Positions 6,561 through 12,288 of a DNA stretch of 12,288 nucleotides are shown piece by piece; position 1 is the stretch's first letter, and every line of letters begins with the position of its first letter. Both the position numbers and the translations under genes were made by a program. Where the stretch lies: the NCBI GenBank assembly GCA_044867645.1, contig JBIOVI010000048.1, positions 1 to 12,288 of the forward strand. Direction: 5' to 3'. The notes below the pieces were generated by a model. It worked only from the letters and a program-made list of their open reading frames with translations, did not search any database and had not been told where the DNA came from. The DNA is from VRUE01 sp044867645. Its GTDB lineage: Bacteria > Actinomycetota > Thermoleophilia > Solirubrobacterales > 70-9.

Positions 6561-6599
6561 AGACGGGGTTACGCCAGGCCGCCGCCCGGATTCAAGCTC

Positions 6600-7196
6600 A
6601 TGGCGATTGCTGTCGAGCTAGTAAGCGAACGTATGAGGGAGCAGCTCAACAGCAACCCGCTCGCGCAGATCGCCCTGGTTGGCGTGCTGCTCGTCGCCGT
6701 CGGCTTCTTTGTTCTCTCTTCAGGCAGTGGGGGCGAAGAAGAATCGGGCGGGGCCTCCGAAGCGACGCTCAGCGTCGCCGCCCCCGAAGGTGTCGCGCCA
6801 ACCACGAGCCTCGGCGCAATTCCATCGACCACGGCCGGGCCGCCCCTGCCGCGACCGGTGCTCGAGGCCTGGAAGGCGAACAAGACCGTCGTCCTGCTCT
6901 TCGTCCGCGACGGCGGCATCGACGATCGACTGGTCAGGATCGCCGCCGCCGGCCTGGCTGGCTTCCGCGACGCCTCGATCTTTGTCGTTCCCGCCGCCAA
7001 GATCTCCCGCTACGCGGCGATCGCCGAGGGTGTGGGGGTGGAGCGGGTGCCGGCGCTGGTCGTCGTCAGGCCCAGGCACTTGCAACAGACGGTGCCGACC
7101 GCTTCGGTCAGCTACGGGTTCCAGAGTCCGCAGAGCGTCGCCCAAGCTGTGATCGACGCCGGCTACAAGGGCCCGACCATCGACTACCACCCGTGA
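6600..7196 (+). CDS. Membrane-anchored thioredoxin-like protein, first gene of the pilus operon
   Basis: This 198-aa protein has a short cytoplasmic N-terminus, one membrane helix (about residues 21-41, LAQIALVGVLLVAVGFFVLS) and a low-complexity Gly/Ser/Glu then Ala/Pro/Thr linker (42-85). The C-terminal domain (86-190) looks thioredoxin-like: KTVVLLFVRDGGIDD at 95-109 in the position of the active-site strand and loop, a helix, IFVVP at 127-131, then VERVPALVVVRP at 148-158 with the typical cis-proline context. No CxxC is present and the protein contains no cysteine, so it is unlikely to be a redox enzyme; a structural or scaffold role in the pilus machine is inferred. The frame is open far upstream over regulator B, but that part is antisense shadow. 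ATG 6600 is chosen, although its ribosome site is poor; ATG 6633 is possible. It ends 10 bases before pilB. Confidence 0.75.
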   Translation: MAIAVELVSERMREQLNSNPLAQIALVGVLLVAVGFFVLSSGSGGEEESGGASEATLSVAAPEGVAPTTSLGAIPSTTAGPPLPRPVLEAWKANKTVVLLFVRDGGIDDRLVRIAAAGLAGFRDASIFVVPAAKISRYAAIAEGVGVERVPALVVVRPRHLQQTVPTASVSYGFQSPQSVAQAVIDAGYKGPTIDYHP

Positions 7197-7206
7197 TGGG
7201 ATAGAT

Positions 7207-9000
7207 GTGGACCCGCGGGAATTCCCGAGCCACCTGCGGCCGGTCCCGGACTCCGGCGACTCGACCGCGCCGGCGCTCAATCCCGAAGCCGGCGGCGCCC
7301 CAGGGCTGACTCCGCCGCTCGCCCGCGGTCGCTCCAGCGGCTTTGTCACCGATGTGCTGGTCGACCTTGGCTACGTCTCCGACGATGTGGCGCGGCAAGC
7401 AATCGAGAACGCCCGCACCGCCGGCCGCCCACCGGAGCGGCTGCTGGTTGAGCAAGGGGCGATCAACGCCGACCAACTCTCCCGCGCCGTCGCCGAGCGC
7501 TACGGCCTCGATCATGTCGACCTCTCCGCCTATCAGGTCGACATGGCGGCGGCCAACCTGATCTCCGTCAACACGGCCCGCCGTTATAAGGCGCTGCCGG
7601 TCGGTTTCGCCGACAAGGAGACGCTGCTCGTCGCGATGGCCGACCCAACCAACGTCCTCGCCGTCGACGACATCCAGATTGCCACCGCGCTCGACTGCCG
7701 CGTGGCGGTCGCCGCCGAGGAGGACATCGAGGCGCTGGTCAGCCGCCTCAACACGTTGCAGAGCGCCGTCAGCGAGGCCGTCACCGAAGGCGAGGCGGAG
7801 GCTGAAAATGAGCTGGCCGAAGTCGCCGACATGGAGGTCAGCGCCGAAGACGCGCCGGTGGTCAAGCTGGTCTACAGCATCCTCGGCCAGGCGGTGGGAG
7901 AGGGGGCTTCCGACGTCCACTTCGAGCCCGGCGAGGGGGAGATGCGTGTCCGCTTTCGGATCGACGGCGTCCTGCGCGAGGCGGCGCACGTACCGAAGCG
8001 GATGGTCAACGCCGTCGTCTCCCGGGTGAAGATCATGAGCGACCTCAACATCGCCGAGAAGAGGGTCCCCCAGGACGGCCGGGTCAGCGTCACGGTCGAG
8101 GACCGTCGAGTCGACCTGCGTATCACCACCCTGCCAACCCAGCGCGGCGAGGGGGCAACGATCCGCATCCTCGACAAGGAGAACGCGCAGCGCTCGCTCG
8201 ACGAGCTGGGCATGGACGGCAACGGGCGGGAGCGGTTCGAGCACGCCTTCCACCAGGCCTACGGCGCGGTGCTGGTCACCGGCCCGACCGGCTCCGGCAA
8301 GTCGACCACCCTCTACGCGGCGCTACAGGAGATCAACGAAGTCGCGAAGAACATCATCACGATCGAGGACCCCGTCGAGTACCGGCTGACGGGGATCAAC
8401 CAGATCAACGTCAACCGCAAGGCAGGCCTCGACTTTGCCACCGGCCTGCGCTCGATCCTGCGTGCCGATCCCGACATCGTGATGGTCGGCGAGATCCGCG
8501 ACGGCGAGACGGCACGCATCGCGATTGAGGCCGCCCTGACCGGGCACATGATGCTGACGACGCTGCACACCAATGACGCCCCCGGCGCGATCACCCGCCT
8601 GACCAAGATGGGGATCGAGGCCTTCCTGATCGCCTCGGCGGTCGATTGCGTCGTCGCGCAGCGGCTCGCCCGCAAGCTCTGCAGTCACTGCAAGCGGCGC
8701 GCGATCGTGCCGCAGCAGGCGCTCGCCGAAGCCGACATCCGGGTCGGCGGCGACGTCGAGGCTTACGAGCCGGCAGGCTGCTCGCGCTGCAACCAGAGTG
8801 GCTACCGCGGCCGGGTTGGAATCTTCTCGGTGATGGCGCTAAGCGACCGAATCAAGGAGATGGTGGTCGCCGGGGCGCCGGAGGCGGAAATCGCGGCGAC
8901 CGCGCGCGACGAGGGCATGCTCACCCTGCGCGAGGACGGCCTGGTCAAGGTCCGCGGCGGGCTGACCAGCCTCGAGGAGGTCGTCCGTGTCACCACCTAA
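7207..9000 (+). CDS. pilB: Type IV pilus assembly (extension) ATPase PilB
   Basis: This 597-aa GspE/PilB family hexameric ATPase powers pilus extension from the cytoplasmic face. The N-terminal MshEN/T2SSE_N-type domain is at about 45-180, then an acidic linker (190-213), then the N2 domain with SDVHFEP at 235-241. Walker A GPTGSGKST is at 359-367, the ITIEDPVEYRL acidic box at 384-394, Walker B IVMVGEIRD at 424-432 and the His box LTGHMMLTTLHT at 444-455. A tetracysteine zinc site CSHC 492-495 and CSRC 525-528 is typical of PilB/GspE and absent from PilT. A proline-rich start (1-40) precedes the family domain. Start is GTG 7207 with GGGA five bases upstream; the overlapping ATG 7205 is out of frame. 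It follows the thioredoxin-like gene by 10 bases, so cotranscription is very likely. Confidence 0.96.
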   Translation: MDPREFPSHLRPVPDSGDSTAPALNPEAGGAPGLTPPLARGRSSGFVTDVLVDLGYVSDDVARQAIENARTAGRPPERLLVEQGAINADQLSRAVAERYGLDHVDLSAYQVDMAAANLISVNTARRYKALPVGFADKETLLVAMADPTNVLAVDDIQIATALDCRVAVAAEEDIEALVSRLNTLQSAVSEAVTEGEAEAENELAEVADMEVSAEDAPVVKLVYSILGQAVGEGASDVHFEPGEGEMRVRFRIDGVLREAAHVPKRMVNAVVSRVKIMSDLNIAEKRVPQDGRVSVTVEDRRVDLRITTLPTQRGEGATIRILDKENAQRSLDELGMDGNGRERFEHAFHQAYGAVLVTGPTGSGKSTTLYAALQEINEVAKNIITIEDPVEYRLTGINQINVNRKAGLDFATGLRSILRADPDIVMVGEIRDGETARIAIEAALTGHMMLTTLHTNDAPGAITRLTKMGIEAFLIASAVDCVVAQRLARKLCSHCKRRAIVPQQALAEADIRVGGDVEAYEPAGCSRCNQSGYRGRVGIFSVMALSDRIKEMVVAGAPEAEIAATARDEGMLTLREDGLVKVRGGLTSLEEVVRVTT

Positions 9001-9003
9001 AGG

Positions 9004-9027
9004 GATCGGCTCGGGAGGCCGATCTAC
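9004..9027 (+). promoter_or_regulatory. Hairpin displaying the pilT ribosome-binding site in its loop
   Basis: GATCGGC (9004-9010) and GCCGATC (9018-9024) form a perfect 7-bp stem. The seven-base loop TCGGGAG (9011-9017) contains the GGGAG Shine-Dalgarno for the GTG start at 9028, ten bases away. The stem fills almost the whole gap between the pilB stop and the pilT start. Confidence 0.6.
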
Positions 9028-10131
9028 GTGACCATGGACTTCGACTTCTCAGAGGTTCTCCGCCGCATGGTCGAGGCCAAGGCCTCCGACGTGCACATCA
9101 CTCCTGGCGTGCCGCCCGCGATCCGCGACAAGGGGAAGATCGAGCATATGGAGGGCTTCCCGGTGCTCACCGGCCAGGAGACCCGCGAGGTCGTCTACAG
9201 CATTCTCAACGACGACCAGCGCAAACGCTTCGAGAACAACAAACAGCTCGACTTCGCCTACGCGATCCCCGGCGTCGCCCGCTTTCGTGTCAACTGCTTC
9301 TTCCAGCGCGGCTCGGTCAGCGCCGCCTTCCGCCTCGTGCCACAGGACATCCCGGCGCTCGACTCGCTCGGGGTGCCTCAGGTGCTGCGCGAGCTCTGCG
9401 CAAAACCGCGCGGCTTCGTGCTCGTCACCGGCCCGACCGGCTCGGGCAAGTCGACGACGCTCGCGGCGATGATCGACGTGATCAACGAAGAGCGCCAGGA
9501 TCACATCCTCACGATCGAGGACCCGATCGAGTTCCTCCACCAACACAAACGCTCGATCGTCAACCAGCGCGAGGTTGGCTCCGATGCACCTGACTTCGCG
9601 CTCGGCCTGCGCGCCGCCCTGCGCGAGGATCCCGACGTGATCCTGGTCGGCGAGATGCGCGACCTGGAGACGATCTCCACGGCACTGACCGCGGCGGAGA
9701 CCGGCCACCTCGTCTTCGCCACGCTGCACACTCAGTCGACCGCACAGACGGTCGACCGCATCATCGACGTCTTCCCGCCCCAACAGCAAGGACAGGTGCG
9801 CACCCAGCTCTCGATCGCACTGCAGGGCATCGTCACCCAGCAACTGCTGGCGACCTCCGACGGAATGGGACGGACGGTCGCGACCGAGGTGCTGGTCCCA
9901 ACCCCGGCGATCAGAAACCTGATCCGCGAGGGCAAGACGCACCAGATCTACGCGGCGGTGCAGACCTCCGGCGCGGTCGGGATGCAAACCATGGACGCTG
10001 ACCTGGCCCGGCTGGTGCGCGCCGGCAAGATCACCCGCTCGCTCGCCGAGCAGCGCGCCTCGGTGCCAGAGGAGCTCAAACGTCTGCTCGGCTCTCAGCC
10101 CGTCCAGCCTGAGTACGCTCCGGTGGGTTGA
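9028..10131 (+). CDS. pilT: Type IV pilus retraction ATPase PilT (copy 2, in the pil operon)
   Basis: This 367-aa PilT is predicted to disassemble the pilus for retraction. SDVHITPGVPP is at 20-30, Walker A GPTGSGKST at 135-143, TIEDPIEFLH at 162-171, Walker B VILVGEMRD at 204-212 and the His box AAETGHLVFATLHT at 222-235. It lacks the zinc tetracysteine of PilB, consistent with PilT. GTG 9028 is preferred over ATG 9034 because GGGAG at 9013-9017 is ten bases away, at the edge of normal spacing, while the ATG would be 16 away. It lies between pilB and pilC in one operon and is more canonical than the rpoD-linked copy, so it is probably the main partner of this PilB/PilC pair. Confidence 0.95.
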   Translation: MTMDFDFSEVLRRMVEAKASDVHITPGVPPAIRDKGKIEHMEGFPVLTGQETREVVYSILNDDQRKRFENNKQLDFAYAIPGVARFRVNCFFQRGSVSAAFRLVPQDIPALDSLGVPQVLRELCAKPRGFVLVTGPTGSGKSTTLAAMIDVINEERQDHILTIEDPIEFLHQHKRSIVNQREVGSDAPDFALGLRAALREDPDVILVGEMRDLETISTALTAAETGHLVFATLHTQSTAQTVDRIIDVFPPQQQGQVRTQLSIALQGIVTQQLLATSDGMGRTVATEVLVPTPAIRNLIREGKTHQIYAAVQTSGAVGMQTMDADLARLVRAGKITRSLAEQRASVPEELKRLLGSQPVQPEYAPVG

Positions 10132-10133
10132 CG

Positions 10134-11378
10134 ATGGCGGGCGCCAGCACCTTCGCGTTCCGGGCAATGGACGTAGCCGGGGCCGCCACGGCCGGCGAAC
10201 TGGAGGCCGAGTCGAAGGCCCAGGTCACCGAGCAACTACGCCAGCGCGGCCTGATCGTCCTCGATGTCAGCGAGAAGAAGGCTCCGTTCGCGATCGAGGA
10301 CGTCTTTAAGCGCTGGAAGTCGGTCGACACGCGCGAGCTGGCGGTCTTTTCGCGCCAGTTCGCCACCTTGGTCGCCTCGGGGATGCCGATGCTGCGCACC
10401 CTGCACACGCTCGAAGAGCAGACGCAGGACGACAAGATCAAGGAGGCGGTGGCGGGTGTGCGGGCAGACGTCGAGGCCGGCAGCACCCTTGAGCAGGCGA
10501 TGGAGCGCCACCCCGAGGTCTTCGATCGCCTTTACCGGGCGATGGTCCGCTCTGGCGAGCAGTCGGGCCGCCTCGAGGACGCCCTTGACCGCATCGCCTA
10601 TCAGGTGGAGAAGACCGACGCGCTCCGCCGCCAGGTGAAATCGGCGATGACCTACCCGATCCTGGTGTTCGGTTTCGCTGCGGTCGCCCTGCTCGCCGTC
10701 GTCGCCTTCATCATCCCCGTTTTTGCCAACGTCTTTGAAGAACTCGCCAAAGACCACCCCGAAGAAGGGGCCGAATTGCCGCTGCCGACCCAGGCCTGCG
10801 TCGCCGCCTCCGATGCGATCACCGGCTACTGGTTCATCATCATCCCGGTGCTGGCCGGACTCATCGTCGGCTTCTTCAAATGGAAGAAGACTGACCGCGG
10901 CAAGGAGATGTGGGATCGCTTCAAACTTCGCCTGCCGGCGCAGATCGGCGATGTGATCCAGAAGATCGCCCTGGCGCGCTGGTCACGCACCTTCTCCGGC
11001 TCTGTCTCGGCCGGCGTGCCAATGCTGCAGTCGATCAAATTGACCGGCGAAACTGCCGGCAACATCGTCATCGAGCAGGCGATGGAAGACCTTTACGCCG
11101 CCGCTAAGCGGGGTGGCTCGCTGGCCGGCCCGATCGAGCGCAACCCGATCTTCCCGCCGATGGTCGGCCACATGGTCGCGGTCGGCGAGGAAACGGGTCA
11201 GCTCGAGCAGATGCTCTCGAAAATCGCCGACTTCTACGAGACCGAGGTCGATGCCAAGGTGAAAGCTCTCACCTCGCTGATCGAGCCGCTGATGATCGTC
11301 TTCGTGGGCGGTGTCGTCGGCTTCATCGTGATCGCGATGTACCTGCCGATCTTCAGCCTCTACGACAAGATTCGATAG
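10134..11378 (+). CDS. pilC: Type IV pilus inner-membrane platform protein PilC
   Basis: This 414-aa PilC/GspF family protein is the inner-membrane platform on which PilB and PilT act. A short N-terminal segment (FAFRAMDVAGAATAGELEAES) is followed by a first T2SSF domain at about 68-190 (FSRQFATLVASGMPMLRTL, SGEQSGRLEDAL) and a second at about 280-400 (FSGSVSAGVPMLQSIKL, VGEETGQLEQML). The two halves are an internal duplication, as expected. Membrane segments are near 175-198, 231-248 and 382-403. ATG 10134 is chosen because GGTGGG (10122-10127) stands six bases upstream; a TTG at 10128 would overlap the pilT stop. The two-base gap to pilT suggests tight, perhaps coupled, expression. No pilin gene follows directly. 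Confidence 0.96.
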   Translation: MAGASTFAFRAMDVAGAATAGELEAESKAQVTEQLRQRGLIVLDVSEKKAPFAIEDVFKRWKSVDTRELAVFSRQFATLVASGMPMLRTLHTLEEQTQDDKIKEAVAGVRADVEAGSTLEQAMERHPEVFDRLYRAMVRSGEQSGRLEDALDRIAYQVEKTDALRRQVKSAMTYPILVFGFAAVALLAVVAFIIPVFANVFEELAKDHPEEGAELPLPTQACVAASDAITGYWFIIIPVLAGLIVGFFKWKKTDRGKEMWDRFKLRLPAQIGDVIQKIALARWSRTFSGSVSAGVPMLQSIKLTGETAGNIVIEQAMEDLYAAAKRGGSLAGPIERNPIFPPMVGHMVAVGEETGQLEQMLSKIADFYETEVDAKVKALTSLIEPLMIVFVGGVVGFIVIAMYLPIFSLYDKIR

Positions 11379-11502
11379 CCGCTGTCGATTTTGCTTGCGC
11401 AGATCGGCGCGCGCGAAAAAGGAGCACACGGCGATTTGCGGGAATAAAGCTGCGACCTTGACGCCGGCGTACTGCGTAATTGTCCAGATTTATTAATTTT
11501 AC

Positions 11503-11531
11503 TTGACTATTTAGGCCTCACTGGATAACAA
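11503..11531 (+). promoter_or_regulatory. Promoter of the right-hand secreted-protein gene, with AT-rich upstream tract
   Basis: -35 TTGACT at 11503-11508, a 17-base spacer, and -10 TAACAA at 11526-11531. This nearly repeats the rpoD promoter boxes (TTGACT-17-TAACAT). The preceding bases from about 11477 to 11502 are strikingly AT-rich for this genome, as in an UP element. Transcription would start near 11538. In the rest of the 11379-11502 stretch I see no gene and no clear pilC terminator. Confidence 0.6.
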
Positions 11532-11537
11532 TTTTCC

Positions 11538-11664
11538 CTGTCCCCCGGCAGGGGACGCGGGCGTCGCCCCCAACAGGGCGGTGACGCTACCCAAACACAG
11601 TTCCAGTCCGCTCACCCGCGGACAGGAGTGCGTGGGCTGGGCAAACAAGTGAAAGGAACATCGA
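11538..11664 (+). promoter_or_regulatory. Structured 5' leader with three predicted helices (candidate cis-regulatory RNA)
   Basis: Helix 1: GTCCCC/GGGGAC at 11540-11556 with loop CGGCA. Helix 2: GCGTC+GCCC (11561-11569) pairs with GGGC (11576-11579) and GACGC (11583-11587), with a three-base bulge GGT and loop CCAACA. Helix 3: CCCA, CAC, TCC and GTCCGC (11590-11611) pair in order with GCGGAC, GGA, GTG and TGGG (11618-11636), broken by small internal loops, apical loop TCACCC. A 15-base single-stranded stretch leads to the AAAGGA ribosome site (11652-11657). I compared it by memory with GEMM, cobalamin, TPP, SAM and ydaO riboswitches and recognised none. Confidence 0.5.
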
Positions 11665-12288
11665 ATGATCCGCAACCTCAAATTCCTGGGGCTAGCGCTT
11701 GTCGCAGCCTTTGCAATGAGCGTTGTCGCGGCCTCGGCGGCCTCGGCGCAGCAGTTCCACGCCGAAAAAGCACCGGTGACCCTGACAGGCACCCAGGAGG
11801 GGCAGGACGTATTCACGACCGACGGTGGGACCGTGGAATGCACGACGGCTACCTACAAAGGTACACAGAGTGTCGTCACAACGACCACAGTAACTGTGGC
11901 TCCCACGTATGGGGGATGCACGGCCTTCGGTGGCTTCGCAAACGCCGAAATCCTCATGAACGGCTGTGAATACCTGTTCCACGTCACGCAGAACGGAAGC
12001 AACACAGGCACCGTCGACATCGCCTGCACTGGAAGCAACGAAATCACAGTGGTCGCGAAATCGTTCGGGACCGTGAAGTGCACCGCCCACATCCCGGCTC
12101 AGACCGGTAAAGGACCGATTCATTTCACAAATGTCGGCGCGGGAACGACACGCGAAATCACAGTCGACGTCAACATCGCCACCGGCATCACATACACCCA
12201 GACAGCCGGATCCGGTTTCGGTGCATGTGCAAACGCCACCGATACAAGCAACGGCAAATACACCGGTAAAGCAATTGTCACAGGCGAG
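11665..12288 (+). CDS. Secreted six-cysteine hypothetical protein (runs off right edge)
   Basis: The frame is open for 208 codons to the window end, so the gene is partial. ATG 11665 follows AAAGGA with seven bases spacing. A signal peptide is evident: MIRNLK, hydrophobic core at 7-22, and ASA at 26-28 with cleavage before Gln29. The mature part is rich in Thr, Gly, Val and Ala in alternating patterns (VTTTTVTVAPTYGGC), suggesting a beta-rich fold. Cysteines at 59, 85, 101, 121, 139 and 188 could form three disulfides. It resembles expanded, uncharacterised exported families I associate with Solirubrobacterales; function is unknown. Codon use differs from the pil genes: ACA, GCA, GGA and AAA are frequent. 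It has its own promoter and structured leader, so it is not simply part of the pilus operon, though surface location is compatible with a link. Confidence 0.8.
   Translation, partial: MIRNLKFLGLALVAAFAMSVVAASAASAQQFHAEKAPVTLTGTQEGQDVFTTDGGTVECTTATYKGTQSVVTTTTVTVAPTYGGCTAFGGFANAEILMNGCEYLFHVTQNGSNTGTVDIACTGSNEITVVAKSFGTVKCTAHIPAQTGKGPIHFTNVGAGTTREITVDVNIATGITYTQTAGSGFGACANATDTSNGKYTGKAIVTGE

Noticed and set aside
6090..6599. Plus-strand open frame extending the thioredoxin-like gene upstream by about 170 codons
   Set aside because: It is antisense to regulator B, which has clear domain homology to regulator A; the part before ATG 6600 lacks any domain sense.
7108..8253. Long 381-codon minus-strand frame
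   Set aside because: Antisense shadow of pilB with the usual Asp/Val/Gly/Arg-rich shadow composition.
9049..10167. Long 372-codon minus-strand frame
   Set aside because: Antisense shadow of pilT copy 2.
11391..11427. pilC terminator from the GC-rich stretch followed by AAAAA
   Set aside because: Pairing between TTTTGCTTGCGC and the downstream arm is too irregular, and no U-run follows on the plus strand.
11538..11640. c-di-GMP (GEMM) riboswitch, tempting because of the adjacent pilus genes
   Set aside because: The conserved GEMM core motifs and the GNRA tetraloop/receptor arrangement are not present.
1..12288. CRISPR arrays, tRNA/rRNA genes, insertion sequences
   Set aside because: No regularly spaced repeats, cloverleaf-like sequences or transposase motifs were seen on either strand.

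Overview
This window reads as chromosomal DNA from a high-GC Gram-positive bacterium, most likely an actinomycete of the Thermoleophilia (Solirubrobacterales-like). The evidence is strong G/C bias at third codon positions, a type IV pilus motor operon of the actinobacterial kind, a region-1.1-containing primary sigma factor, and two secreted proteins that resemble lineage-expanded hypothetical families I associate with that order. The placement is inference, because no rRNA or marker search was possible.

Layout. Positions 1-268 hold the tail of a possible membrane protein on the plus strand and nothing else convincing. A pilT retraction ATPase (269-1387, minus) lies downstream of the primary sigma factor gene rpoD/sigA (1505-2611, minus). 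They are separated by a 117-base spacer full of inverted repeats. rpoD has a very good promoter (TTGACT-17-TAACAT) with a palindrome in its spacer, then an intrinsic-terminator-like hairpin with six Us inside its own leader. A YihY/BrkB-family membrane protein (2732-3583, plus) diverges from rpoD and ends in a strong terminator.

The middle (3635-6521, minus) carries two tandem paralogous regulators with winged-helix domains, followed downstream by a secreted protein with four cysteines. The two regulators share a promoter layout that predicts leaderless mRNAs starting on TTG. One has lost about 19 residues where its first winged helix should have its recognition helix and wing.

From 6600 to 11378 (plus) runs a compact type IV pilus motor operon: a membrane-anchored thioredoxin-like protein without a CxxC, PilB (extension ATPase), a second PilT (retraction ATPase), and PilC (inner-membrane platform). 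Gaps are 10, 27 and 2 bases. PilB and PilT would act on the cytoplasmic face of PilC to extend and retract a pilus. Pilins, prepilin peptidase and PilM/N/O are not in the window.

After pilC comes an AT-rich promoter and a leader of about 127 bases with three predicted helices. It precedes a secreted, six-cysteine protein that runs off the right edge with different codon use. This structured leader is the best candidate for an undescribed cis-regulatory RNA, followed by the leaderless regulator pair and the rpoD leader hairpin.
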